Assembly (NCBI GenBank): GCA_000995185.1
Contig: LCET01000005.1
Span: 1 to 44,215, forward strand
Reading direction: 5' to 3'
Length of the DNA: 44,215 bases
Origin: Candidatus Woesebacteria bacterium GW2011_GWC1_42_9
GTDB taxonomy: Bacteria; Patescibacteriota; Microgenomatia; UBA8517
Part shown: positions 30,355 to 39,007 of the stretch, piece by piece
How the letters are laid out: each line of letters opens with the position of its first letter
How positions within the stretch are numbered: the stretch's first letter is position 1
Translations under genes and position numbers: made by a program
Notes under the pieces: model-generated
Databases searched by the model: none
What the model saw: the letters and a program-made list of their open reading frames with translations, nothing else
Told to the model about the DNA's origin: nothing

Positions 30355-30361
30355 TAACTCA

Positions 30362-32113
30362 ATGAAGAAGGCAAATACAAACTTGGAGTCTCTGAGACAC
30401 AGTTGCGAGCATGTCCTCACCCAAGCAATGCTAAACATCTGGCCTGAAATTAAAATGGCCATGGGACCGGCGATAAACGATGGATTTTATTTTGACTTCG
30501 AGTCCAAAATAAAAATCTCCGAAGATGATTTCCCTAAAATCGAAGCTGAAATGGCCAAAATAATTAAAGCAAACCTGCGGTTTAAAAAAGAGGAAATTAC
30601 TTTCAAAAAAGCACGAGAATTATTTAAAGATAACCCTTACAAAGAGGAGTGGCTTGCCGAAATAAAGGCTGACAACCAAAAGCCGATAGTTTATTGGACT
30701 GGGGATAAATTCGTAGATCTTTGCCGAGGCCCTCATGTCAAAAAGACTGGCGAAATTAAAGCTTTCAAACTCCTGTCGGTTGCCGGGGCATACTGGCGGG
30801 GAAACGAAAAAAATAAGATGCTCACAAGAATCTACGGCACTGCTTTCCCATCCAAAAAAGAGCTCGACGTATACATAGCGGGGCTTGAGCAAGCCAAAAA
30901 AAATGATCATCGAAAGCTTGGGCGCGAACTAGATTTATTCACCTTTTCAGATCTTGTCGGAAGCGGATTTCCGCTTTACACCCCTAAGGGAGCCATCATC
31001 CGGCTTGAACTAAATAAATATATTGAAGAAATTCAATCCAAAGAAGGGTACATGCAAGTATGGACGCCGCAAGTTGCCAAAGCAGATCTTTTCAAAATAT
31101 CTGGTCATTACGACAAATATAAGGGCGATATGTTCCGGGTAGCTTCAAATTATTCGGATGAGGAATTTTTTCTAAAGCCCATGAACTGTCCTCAGCATAC
31201 CCAAATTTTCAAAAGCCAGGCAAGGAGCTATCGAGATTTGCCCTTTAGGATCACTGATTTTGCAATGCTTTATCGCGATGAAAAACCCGGTGAATTAATA
31301 GGGCTCTCCCGCGTGCGCTCATTCTCTCAGGATGATTGCCATGTATTTTGTACAGAAGAGCAAGTCGACGATGAAGCCGACAGGGCGATCACAATGATCA
31401 AAAAAGTCATGAAGACCTTTAGTTTTTCCTACCGCTACAGGCTTTCGACGAGGGACCCGAAAAGACCAAAAGATTATTTAGGAGATCCAAAAATCTGGGA
31501 CAAGACCGAAAAATGGGCAGAAGAGATTATGGATAGAAACGAGATAGAGTACTTCAACGCGCCGGGAGAAGCCGCCTTCTATGCCCCCAAGATGGATCTA
31601 ATGACCACAGACGCCCTCGGACGGGAGTGGCAGCTTTCAACTCTGCAAATTGATTACGTGATGCCGCAAAGATTTAAACTAACTTATACTGACAAAAAAG
31701 GGAAAAGTAGGACCCCCGTCATGTTGCACCGAGCAATCATCGGCTCACCAGAACGATTCATCATGATAATATTGGAGCATTTCGGGGGGAATCTTCCCAT
31801 ATGGCTTTCACCAATACAAGTAAAAATTTTGCCGATCACCGAAAAACACCTAGCCTTTGCAAAAAAAATATTCAAACAAATCAAGAATCAAGGTGTAAGG
31901 ATAGAAGTAGATGAAAAAAACGATACGCTCCAAGCAAAAATCAGAAACGCTCAAACAGAAAGAATTCCCTATATGATTATCGTGGGCGACAAGGAAATAA
32001 AATCAGGCAAAATTTCCTTGCGACTAAGGACTGGGGAAAATAAACAAGTAGACACAAATAGCTTCATAAATGATACAAAAAGGCTAATTTCTGGACGTAG
32101 TTTGAAAATATAA
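30362..32113 (+). CDS. thrS: Threonyl-tRNA synthetase lacking the TGS domain
   Basis: 583 aa from ATG 30362 against about 640 usual. It opens directly in the editing domain (LRHSCEHVLTQAM with His13/His17; DLCRGPHV), without the N-terminal TGS domain. Class II core: motif 2 FAMLYRDEKPGEL...SFSQDDCHVFC, zinc ligands from PMNCPQH and DDCH, motif 3 HRAIIGSPERF. C-terminal anticodon-binding domain ends in IVGDKEI...ISLRLRTGE. A -10 lies 7 nt before the start. Confidence 0.96.
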   Translation: MKKANTNLESLRHSCEHVLTQAMLNIWPEIKMAMGPAINDGFYFDFESKIKISEDDFPKIEAEMAKIIKANLRFKKEEITFKKARELFKDNPYKEEWLAEIKADNQKPIVYWTGDKFVDLCRGPHVKKTGEIKAFKLLSVAGAYWRGNEKNKMLTRIYGTAFPSKKELDVYIAGLEQAKKNDHRKLGRELDLFTFSDLVGSGFPLYTPKGAIIRLELNKYIEEIQSKEGYMQVWTPQVAKADLFKISGHYDKYKGDMFRVASNYSDEEFFLKPMNCPQHTQIFKSQARSYRDLPFRITDFAMLYRDEKPGELIGLSRVRSFSQDDCHVFCTEEQVDDEADRAITMIKKVMKTFSFSYRYRLSTRDPKRPKDYLGDPKIWDKTEKWAEEIMDRNEIEYFNAPGEAAFYAPKMDLMTTDALGREWQLSTLQIDYVMPQRFKLTYTDKKGKSRTPVMLHRAIIGSPERFIMIILEHFGGNLPIWLSPIQVKILPITEKHLAFAKKIFKQIKNQGVRIEVDEKNDTLQAKIRNAQTERIPYMIIVGDKEIKSGKISLRLRTGENKQVDTNSFINDTKRLISGRSLKI

Positions 32114-32145
32114 ATGTTTTCCACTAAAATTACGGAAGTTTAGAA

Positions 32146-32709
32146 TTGAATAAGCGAAAGAAATTACATAATCAGCTGATAGAGTTCCGAGTAAATGAAG
32201 GCATCTTTGTTCCTGAAGTTAGGGTGATTGGCGAGGGGAAACAACTAGGGGTGATGCCTACCGAGAAAGCACTGGCGCTAGCTAAAAAGCATGGTCTAGA
32301 CCTTGTGGAGATTGCTCCTAAGGCAAGGCCTCCAGTAGCCAAAATAGCTGATTATGGAAAACTTCGCTACGCTGCCGAAAAAAAACTAAAAAAGGAAAGA
32401 AAGAAGTCCAAGTCTGCCGAGCTCAAAGAAGTTCGATTTAGCCCTTTTATTGCCAAGCAGGACTATAATACTAGACTTGCACGAATTCGCGAGTTTTTGG
32501 CAGGAGGCAATAAAGTACGAGTAGTCGTCGTATTTATGGGCAGACACATGGACAGCAAGGCCTTTGGGTATAAACTTTTGGAACGAGTCATGGATGACTT
32601 GAAAGTTAATATCGCAATAGATATGGAGCCAAAATTTTTAGGTAGACACTTAGCGATGATAATTTCGCCGATTAAAAAAGTGAAAGACAATGCCGAAACA
32701 AAAAACTAG
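32146..32709 (+). CDS. infC: Translation initiation factor IF-3
   Basis: 187 aa. FRVNEGIFVPEVRVIGE, LALAKKHGLDLVEIAPKARPPVAKIADYGK, then the C-terminal domain KEVRFSPFI...VRVVVVFMGRHM. TTG start (a rare start codon, in keeping with the usual infC autoregulation through AUU), with GGAAG upstream. A short acidic/Asn tail follows. First gene of infC-rpmI-rplT-pheS-pheT. Confidence 0.96.
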   Translation: MNKRKKLHNQLIEFRVNEGIFVPEVRVIGEGKQLGVMPTEKALALAKKHGLDLVEIAPKARPPVAKIADYGKLRYAAEKKLKKERKKSKSAELKEVRFSPFIAKQDYNTRLARIREFLAGGNKVRVVVVFMGRHMDSKAFGYKLLERVMDDLKVNIAIDMEPKFLGRHLAMIISPIKKVKDNAETKN

Positions 32710-32896
32710 AAAATCAATAATCAGAAGATTCAAGGTAACCAAGACCGGTAAAATCTTGCGTCGAAGAAGTGGTACAAGGCACTTAAGGGTAAAAAAGAGC
32801 AGTAAACAAAAAAGAAGATTAAGAAATCAAGTGAGAGTAAAAAGCACCTATGCCAAAAAACTAGCTAAGGTAATGAGGATTAGAAAAAGAAAATGA
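32690..32896 (+). CDS. rpmI: 50S ribosomal protein bL35
   Basis: 68 aa, very basic: MPKQKTRKSIIRRFKVTKTG, then GTRHLRVKKSSKQKRRLR. It overlaps infC by 20 nt, so it is translated with it. Confidence 0.96.
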   Translation: MPKQKTRKSIIRRFKVTKTGKILRRRSGTRHLRVKKSSKQKRRLRNQVRVKSTYAKKLAKVMRIRKRK

Positions 32897-33231
32897 GTAG
32901 AGCAAAAAGTCCGGCCGCAAAGCGCCATAGAGAGCAAAAAAAGAAAGCAAAAGGATATAAGCATACCGTTGGTAGAAGAGTAAAAACTACTAAAGATGCG
33001 CTCTTGCATGCTGGTCAATACGCTTATACCGGACGAAAAAATAAAAAACGAAAATTGCGTGCCCTTTGGACAATGAGGCTTAATGCGGCTTCCAGGGAGC
33101 ACGGATTTACTTACAGCAAACTGATCGCTGGTCTTAAAAAAGCAAATATTGAATTAGATAGAAAGATCCTCTCAGACATCGCCGTTCGCGACCCAAAAAC
33201 TTTCAAGAAGATCCTCACTGTTATAAAATAA
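32893..33231 (+). CDS. rplT: 50S ribosomal protein bL20
   Basis: 112 aa: KKAKGYKHTVGRRVKTTKDALLHAGQYAYTGRK, RALWTMRLNAASREHGFTYSKLIAGLKKANI, ending with the family's LDRKILSDIAVRDP. ATGA overlap with rpmI. bL20 often represses its own operon; no leader structure was looked for. Confidence 0.97.
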   Translation: MSRAKSPAAKRHREQKKKAKGYKHTVGRRVKTTKDALLHAGQYAYTGRKNKKRKLRALWTMRLNAASREHGFTYSKLIAGLKKANIELDRKILSDIAVRDPKTFKKILTVIK

Positions 33232-33235
33232 GGTC

Positions 33236-34273
33236 GTGCCTTATTTAAATATCCAAAAAACTTTAGTAACTCTAAGGAATGAGTTTACGGCGCAGATTGT
33301 TGATGCCAAGGATTTACCCGAGCTAGAAGAATTAAGGATTGCATATCTTGGCAGAAACGGAAAACTCACGCTCCTCATCCGAGAGATTTCCAACCTTCCC
33401 CCTGAGATGAAAAAGAAGCTCGGGATTTTGATCAATGAAACAAAGTCAACCTTAAATAACTTAATCATTTCTAAAAAGAATGAGCTAAAAAAGAAGGGCG
33501 ATTGGTTTGATTACTCGATCCCTGGTATCCGCGCTGAGCGCGGGCATCTTCACCTAATCACTCAAGCGATTGAAGAAATAAGTAGTATTTTCTCCCAAAT
33601 AGGATTCACCCGGGTCCGATACCCTGAAGTTGAATGGGATTGGTTTGCCTTCGAAGGGCTTAATTTCGGCAAAGACCACCCCGCCCGAGATGACTGGGAG
33701 ACTTTTTGGTTAAAATCTCCAGACCATCCCAAATTTGGCCCCATGCTTTTAACCCCGCACACTTCAAATGGACAAATTAGGGAGATGGTAAGAACCAAAA
33801 AACCTCCAATTAGAATGATAAACATCGCAAAATGCTATCGCCGGCAGTCTGATGCTTCCCACACCCCTGTCTTTCATCAATTCGAAGGGCTCGTGATTGA
33901 TAAAAATATCTCTGTAAGTAACCTTAAAGGGACATTGGACTATTTCGTAAGGCAATATTTCGGATCAAAAAGAGTGACCAGACTAAGACCTCATCATTTT
34001 CCTTTTACTGAGCCATCATTTGAAGTCGATATTGTTTGTGATATTTGCATGGGCAAGGGGTGTAGGCTTTGTAAAGATGGTTGGCTAGAGCTTGCAGGGG
34101 CGGGGATGACCCACCCCAACGTGCTCAGAGCAGGCGGGATAGATCCTGATAAACATACCGCTTTTGCCTTTGGGACTGGAGTAGAACGAGTCTTGATGAT
34201 GAGGTCAGGGCTCAAGATTCCCGACCTTAGAATCCTGTATAGTTCTAACTTGGAATATCTCAAACAATTTTGA
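33236..34273 (+). CDS. pheS: Phenylalanyl-tRNA synthetase alpha subunit
   Basis: 345 aa, GTG start 4 nt after rplT. N-terminal coiled coil, class II core with LTPHTSNGQIREM, motif 2 NIAKCYRRQSDASHTPVFHQFEGL, PFTEPSFEVD, and motif 3 GTGVERVLMM. Four cysteines in CDICMGKGCRLC (a zinc-knuckle-like insert found in a group of PheS proteins) lie before GWLELAGAGMTHP. Confidence 0.96.
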   Translation: MPYLNIQKTLVTLRNEFTAQIVDAKDLPELEELRIAYLGRNGKLTLLIREISNLPPEMKKKLGILINETKSTLNNLIISKKNELKKKGDWFDYSIPGIRAERGHLHLITQAIEEISSIFSQIGFTRVRYPEVEWDWFAFEGLNFGKDHPARDDWETFWLKSPDHPKFGPMLLTPHTSNGQIREMVRTKKPPIRMINIAKCYRRQSDASHTPVFHQFEGLVIDKNISVSNLKGTLDYFVRQYFGSKRVTRLRPHHFPFTEPSFEVDIVCDICMGKGCRLCKDGWLELAGAGMTHPNVLRAGGIDPDKHTAFAFGTGVERVLMMRSGLKIPDLRILYSSNLEYLKQF

Positions 34274-34291
34274 TTTTTAAAATATACATCT

Positions 34292-36178
34292 ATGAATATC
34301 CAAATTCTTGACAGTTGGCTTAGAGACTACTTAAACACAAAGGCGAACTCACAAAAAATCGCAAAATATATCTCCCTATGTGGGCCAACTTTTGACCGAG
34401 TGCGCCCCATAAAAATAGGCGGAAAACGCGATTGGGTCTACGACATTGAAATTACTTCAAATAGGGTCGATGCGATGAGTGTTTATGGGATAGCTCGCGA
34501 AGCGTCTGTGATCCTCCCACAATTTAGGATCAATGCTAATTTACAAAAAATAAAAATTTCGATACCCCCCAAACCCAAAAAATCTCTCCCTTTTAAGGTG
34601 ATTGCAAATAAAAAATTAGTCTACCGGACGACTGCCGTTATTGTAGGGGACATCAAAAACTGGGAGTCTCCAGATTGGGTAAAAGATCGATTAAATGCCG
34701 CTGGCGTAAGATCCCTAAATAGCGTCGTCGACATCACTAACTACGTTATGATCGAGCTTGGCCAGCCAATGCATGTCTTTGACTATAACAAGATAAGAAA
34801 TGCAACCATCATTATCCGCGAAAGCAGACGCGGCGAGAAAATAACGAGCTTTGATGATAAAACATATTCTCTGCCTGGAGGGGATATTATTTTTAAAAGC
34901 ACTGATAACAAAATTATCGATCTTCCTGGGATAATCGGCACCAAAAATAGCGTCGTCGACAAAAATACCAAGCGGTTCATATTTTTTGTAGACAATAATA
35001 ACGCGGCCAAGATTAGAAAAACTTCAATGTCGCTTGGAATAAGGACAGTAGCGGCCACTTTGAATGAAAAAAACGTTGATCCAGAGCTTGGAATGACCGC
35101 GATCCTTCGGGCACTCTATTTAGTAAAAAAAATATGTCAGGGGCAAATATTAAGTAAAATTTATGACAACTACCCGGACCCAATTAAGTCTAAAACTGTC
35201 CAAACGACACATGAATTTATTTCAAATCGCCTCGGTATAGAAATAAGTAAAATCCAGACAACCAAAATATTAGATAGTCTCGGGTTTAAACCCAGCTGGA
35301 GCGGGGAAAATCTATCGGTGACTGTCCCAAGCTTTAGAAACTTCGACGTGGCGATCCCTGAAGACATTGTTGAAGAAATTGCCAGAATTTATGGGTATCA
35401 CAATTTACCAAGCATCCTCCTTTCTGGAGAGTTGCCGGAGAATTACTCTGGATCGTTCAAGTTCGAGGAAAAAATAAAAAACCTTTTGGTCAACTATGGC
35501 GGGATTGAGGTATATACGTCTTCACTTGTAAGTAAAGAAAAAATCAAAGGCAAAGCCCTCAAGCTAAAAAACCCCTTGGGTAGTGATTCCGAGTATCTAA
35601 GAAATTCTTTGAAGCATTCACTAATCGATGCGGCCAAACAGAATAAAGGTGAGGTTAAACCATTTCATCTTTTTGAAATTGCTAATGTTTATCTTCCACT
35701 AAAAAAGGGGCTCCCAGAGGAAAAAATGATACTTGCGGGCATATTTGTAAACTTTAGTTTCAGAAAAGCCAAAGGAATTATCGAGTCGGCAATTTCCGAT
35801 CTAGGTATAAAAAGTACCAAACTAGTAAAAATTAGAAAGATGTCAAACAATAATTATTACTATGAAGTCGAGGTAAATGCCCTGCGCAAGTTATCAGGGA
35901 TAAATTCATACGTTCCACTCGCAAAATATCCTGCGCAAGTAGAGGACATTTCTTTTGTCCTTCCAGACAAAACAGAGTCAGGAGATGTATATGAAAAAAT
36001 AAAATCAGTCGATTCAAATGTTCGCAAGGTAGAACTTGCAAAAATATACAACAACTCATACACCTTTAGAATCTGGTACCAGAGTCCTATAAAAACCCTT
36101 AATAATCAAGAGGTGGAAAAAATAAGAAATAAGGTCACCAAGGCAGTGGAATCTACATTCGGCGCCAAAGTGAAATAA
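34292..36178 (+). CDS. pheT: Phenylalanyl-tRNA synthetase beta subunit, short form
   Basis: 628 aa against about 800. After the first 40 residues (ILDSWLRDYL...GPTFDRV) the chain goes straight to the core DIEITSNRVDAMSVYGIAREA, so the EMAPII-like tRNA-binding OB domain is absent. B3/B4, B5 and catalytic-like domains follow; a ferredoxin-fold anticodon-binding domain closes it (YPAQVEDISFVLP...YTFRIWYQSPIKTLNN). Confidence 0.95.
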   Translation: MNIQILDSWLRDYLNTKANSQKIAKYISLCGPTFDRVRPIKIGGKRDWVYDIEITSNRVDAMSVYGIAREASVILPQFRINANLQKIKISIPPKPKKSLPFKVIANKKLVYRTTAVIVGDIKNWESPDWVKDRLNAAGVRSLNSVVDITNYVMIELGQPMHVFDYNKIRNATIIIRESRRGEKITSFDDKTYSLPGGDIIFKSTDNKIIDLPGIIGTKNSVVDKNTKRFIFFVDNNNAAKIRKTSMSLGIRTVAATLNEKNVDPELGMTAILRALYLVKKICQGQILSKIYDNYPDPIKSKTVQTTHEFISNRLGIEISKIQTTKILDSLGFKPSWSGENLSVTVPSFRNFDVAIPEDIVEEIARIYGYHNLPSILLSGELPENYSGSFKFEEKIKNLLVNYGGIEVYTSSLVSKEKIKGKALKLKNPLGSDSEYLRNSLKHSLIDAAKQNKGEVKPFHLFEIANVYLPLKKGLPEEKMILAGIFVNFSFRKAKGIIESAISDLGIKSTKLVKIRKMSNNNYYYEVEVNALRKLSGINSYVPLAKYPAQVEDISFVLPDKTESGDVYEKIKSVDSNVRKVELAKIYNNSYTFRIWYQSPIKTLNNQEVEKIRNKVTKAVESTFGAKVK

Positions 36179-36183
36179 CTTTG

Positions 36184-36192
36184 TGCTATAAT
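36184..36192 (+). promoter_or_regulatory. Extended -10 promoter of the 73-aa gene
   Basis: TGCTATAAT directly after pheT; leader carries AAGGAG. Confidence 0.65.
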
Positions 36193-36225
36193 TTTTCAAC
36201 GATTTGAAACCTAAGGAGCGAGAAG

Positions 36226-36447
36226 ATGGTTCAGGTAGTTTTGTGTGTGAATTGTCCTGTCAACAAAACAGTTCGGTTTGTTGTTTTGCCGCAGGGTCAC
36301 GATGAAAGTGTAAAGGGGAAAGTTCGCCTAGTAGCGGTCGTTAATAAAGGTCGCGTAATCTATCGGAGCAAGCAATTCGAGCATGACTCGGGGCTGGACT
36401 CGATTCTGCACCAATTAAAAGAAAATACACTTTTTGCACGCGCCTAG
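36226..36447 (+). CDS. 73-aa unknown protein
   Basis: Starts with MVQVVLCVNCPVNKTVRFVV: a CxxC near the N-terminus, then a beta-rich middle (GKVRLVAVVNKGRVIYRSKQ) and a helix. AAGGAG lies 8 nt before the ATG. No family recognised. Own promoter and a terminator, so an independent unit. Confidence 0.7.
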   Translation: MVQVVLCVNCPVNKTVRFVVLPQGHDESVKGKVRLVAVVNKGRVIYRSKQFEHDSGLDSILHQLKENTLFARA

Positions 36448-36458
36448 GCCACGAACAG

Positions 36459-36492
36459 AAAAAGTGCTGTCGCACATGACGGCACTTTTTTT
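36459..36492. terminator. Bidirectional terminator between the 73-aa gene and PBP1A
   Basis: AAAAAGTGC/GCACTTTTT (36459-36467 with 36482-36490) plus GTC/GAC; T-tracts on both strands suit the convergent genes. Confidence 0.85.
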
Positions 36493-38965
36493 ATTCTACT
36501 TTATAATCCCAAGGAACATTTACCCCTACTGTGATTGCCCTGTCTGATGAATTGTCGCGATCATCATATGCAACCGCCCGAAACTCGTGTACTCCATCTT
36601 CCAGCTCTGCTTCGTATTCAAAAGGCGGACCGGTAAAACTTCGTACTTTCTCACCATCTATCTCAAGCTCGGCCAAGGTCAAGGGATGAACCATATCGAT
36701 GGTGAACTTTACGTTAAACTTATTTGGTAAGTTCGAAGTCCTATCCCGAGGATCTCTAAACTCCACATTAATCGGCACATTTGATCCTCCTTCCTGCCAG
36801 CGGTTAGGCCCGCCGGCACTTGCCGTCGGATCTTCTTCTTTAAATACAAAATATTCCTTTTCCTCAAAATTACCGGAAACAACATCGGATGGGCTTGCGA
36901 GCTTTCCTTGTCCTTTACAAACCTTTAACTTTACATGAACAGTATCTTCGCCAGGCTCGGTACCTTTTGAAAAATATTCTGTACGGCTTGGAAAACCATT
37001 GTGGGCGGCAAACCCCGATACTTTATCAACCTCTGCGGTGATGATACCTTCCGGAGGGGTAAAGTCAGGGCTAGGCTTGCCGTCTAATCCTTCTAATAAT
37101 ATTTTTCTCCAAATAGGGGAGGCGCCGCTTACGCCCGAGGCCACTTTGCTCATCGGAGTATTGTCGTTATTACCCACCCAAACCCCAACCACCACACTAG
37201 CATTCCCCCCTATGGTCCAATTATCTCGAAGGTCGTTTGTGGTTCCTGTTTTAACTGCAATATCATGCCCCGGAATATTTAAAAGTGAATTTGTCCCAAA
37301 TATTTCGGACCGGGCATTATTATCAGACAAAATGTCCGCAATAATAAAAGCATATTCAGGGGACAAAACCCTCTTTCCCTCTTTAATTTTTGTCTCCTCA
37401 AGCGTCTTCCCATCCTTATCTTCCACCTTAAGTATCGAAACAGGCTCAACTTTTAACCCGCCGTTCACAAAAGCTCCAAACGCACCTGTCAATTCAATTA
37501 ATTGAACTTCACCGCCTCCGAGGGTCAAAGACAGTCCAACCCTCTTCATGGTTTCATCTGTTGGCTCAAGAGAATTAATCCCCAAATCAAAAGCAGTCTG
37601 CAAAGTGTCCCTTATGCCAACAAGGGCAAGGGTCTTAACTGCGGGAACATTTATAGAATTCGCAAGAGCGAAACGTATTTGTACAGGCCCACGAAATTCA
37701 CCATCATAATTTTCAGGCTCATAGTCAGGCTGACCAACACCACCAGGGAATACTGTCGGGACATCCATCAATAAAGTGGAGGCGGTGTAACCTTTTTTCA
37801 AAGCAGTTACATAAGTAATTGGCTTGATCGCAGACCCCGGCTGGCGTTTTGATAAGACAACATTTACTTGTCCATCATAATCTTCATCTCCAAAATCCTT
37901 AGATCCTACCATTGCCAAAATTTCACTCGTTTCAGGATCAATCACCAGGGCCGCCCCATTTGTTATTTTTAAGCTTTCGACCTTCTCGATCTCCTGAGAA
38001 ACAATTTCCTGTGCCGCCTCCTGGAGCTTTAGATCTATTGTCGTATAAACTCTCAAGCCTCCTTGCTCGACTGATTTTTCCCCATAACTTTCGATCAATT
38101 TATTCTGGACGTATTGCACAAAGTGCGGGGCTTTAAAACTTGCCCCACGCGACTGAAACTCTAAGTTCTCAAGATCCTTAATTGCTTCCTGCTCCTGTTC
38201 CTTGGAAATATAATTATCTTCCCGCATCCTTCTAAGAACATTATGAGTGCGCTCAATATAGGCATCAGGATAAGCAGAATAAGGAGAATAAACAGAAGGT
38301 CTTTGAGGAAGTCCGGCGAGAAAGGCGGCCTCAACAAGAGAAAGCTCACCTACTGTTTTATCAAAATAAATTTCAGAAGCGGCCTCCGCTCCCCAGGCTG
38401 TCCCTCCGTATGGTACTTCATTCAAATAAAGTTCTAATATTTGGTCCTTTGAATATCTGCTTTCAATTTGTACAGCCAAAACAAATTCTCTAAGCTTCCT
38501 CATTATCGTCCTATCTGTGGTTAACAAAACATTTTTAACCAACTGCTGTGTAAGTGTTGATCCGCCTTGAAGCCTCCGCTTGGTGATTATGTTAAAGACC
38601 GCGCGAAGATAGGCGAGCGGATCATATCCTTTGTGCCGATAGAAATTTTTATCCTCAATTGCAATTGTTCCCTGTTTTAGATAGTCGGGGATTTGTTCTA
38701 AATCAACTTGAGTCCTTCTTTCATCGGTAAAAATGTCATATAAAACTTCCCCATTCCGATCCAAAATTTTGGTAGAAAATCCCTCTCTTCTGACTATTTT
38801 GTCTGGAGAGGGAAGAGTAAAACTAAAAAGCGGGATTGTAATAAATAATCCAATAATCAAAATCAACGCTCCAAAGAAAACAAACCTCGCCATCTTCACT
38901 CGTCTCCGGCTAATTTCCAGCCGACTGCTAGGGTCATCCCTCAAGTGCCGTCTCCATTCTGCCAT
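36491..38965 (-). CDS. Bifunctional penicillin-binding protein 1A type
   Basis: 824 aa. Cytoplasmic N-terminus, one helix (about 27-50), GT51 transglycosylase with EDKNFYRHKGYDP, GGSTLTQQLVKN and YLNEVPYGGTAWG, then a transpeptidase with the SxxK serine in RQPGSAIKP, SIN in NSINVPAVK, and KTGTT. The C-terminal 170 residues form an Ig/PASTA-like add-on domain of beta type (PINVEFRDPRD...DGEKVRSFTGPPFEYEAEL). Builds and crosslinks peptidoglycan outside the membrane. A TGATACAAT ends 6 nt before the ATG, so the message is predicted leaderless. Confidence 0.96.
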   Translation of the reverse strand: MAEWRRHLRDDPSSRLEISRRRVKMARFVFFGALILIIGLFITIPLFSFTLPSPDKIVRREGFSTKILDRNGEVLYDIFTDERRTQVDLEQIPDYLKQGTIAIEDKNFYRHKGYDPLAYLRAVFNIITKRRLQGGSTLTQQLVKNVLLTTDRTIMRKLREFVLAVQIESRYSKDQILELYLNEVPYGGTAWGAEAASEIYFDKTVGELSLVEAAFLAGLPQRPSVYSPYSAYPDAYIERTHNVLRRMREDNYISKEQEQEAIKDLENLEFQSRGASFKAPHFVQYVQNKLIESYGEKSVEQGGLRVYTTIDLKLQEAAQEIVSQEIEKVESLKITNGAALVIDPETSEILAMVGSKDFGDEDYDGQVNVVLSKRQPGSAIKPITYVTALKKGYTASTLLMDVPTVFPGGVGQPDYEPENYDGEFRGPVQIRFALANSINVPAVKTLALVGIRDTLQTAFDLGINSLEPTDETMKRVGLSLTLGGGEVQLIELTGAFGAFVNGGLKVEPVSILKVEDKDGKTLEETKIKEGKRVLSPEYAFIIADILSDNNARSEIFGTNSLLNIPGHDIAVKTGTTNDLRDNWTIGGNASVVVGVWVGNNDNTPMSKVASGVSGASPIWRKILLEGLDGKPSPDFTPPEGIITAEVDKVSGFAAHNGFPSRTEYFSKGTEPGEDTVHVKLKVCKGQGKLASPSDVVSGNFEEKEYFVFKEEDPTASAGGPNRWQEGGSNVPINVEFRDPRDRTSNLPNKFNVKFTIDMVHPLTLAELEIDGEKVRSFTGPPFEYEAELEDGVHEFRAVAYDDRDNSSDRAITVGVNVPWDYKVE

Positions 38966-38971
38966 AGTCCA

Positions 38972-38980
38972 ATTGTATCA
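38972..38980 (-). promoter_or_regulatory. Extended -10 promoter of the PBP1A gene
   Basis: TGATACAAT on the - strand, 6 nt before ATG 38965. It overlaps the -35 of tyrS. Confidence 0.6.
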
Positions 38981-39001
38981 AAACCTTGCTTAAGGTAAAA
39001 T
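38973..39001 (+). promoter_or_regulatory. Promoter of tyrS
   Basis: TTGTAT, 17-nt spacer, TAAAAT, then 6 nt to ATG 39008. Confidence 0.6.
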
Positions 39002-39007
39002 GGGCGC

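Noticed and set aside
32146-32148. AUU start for infC
   Set aside because: The ATT at 32145 is out of frame; TTG at 32146 is in frame.
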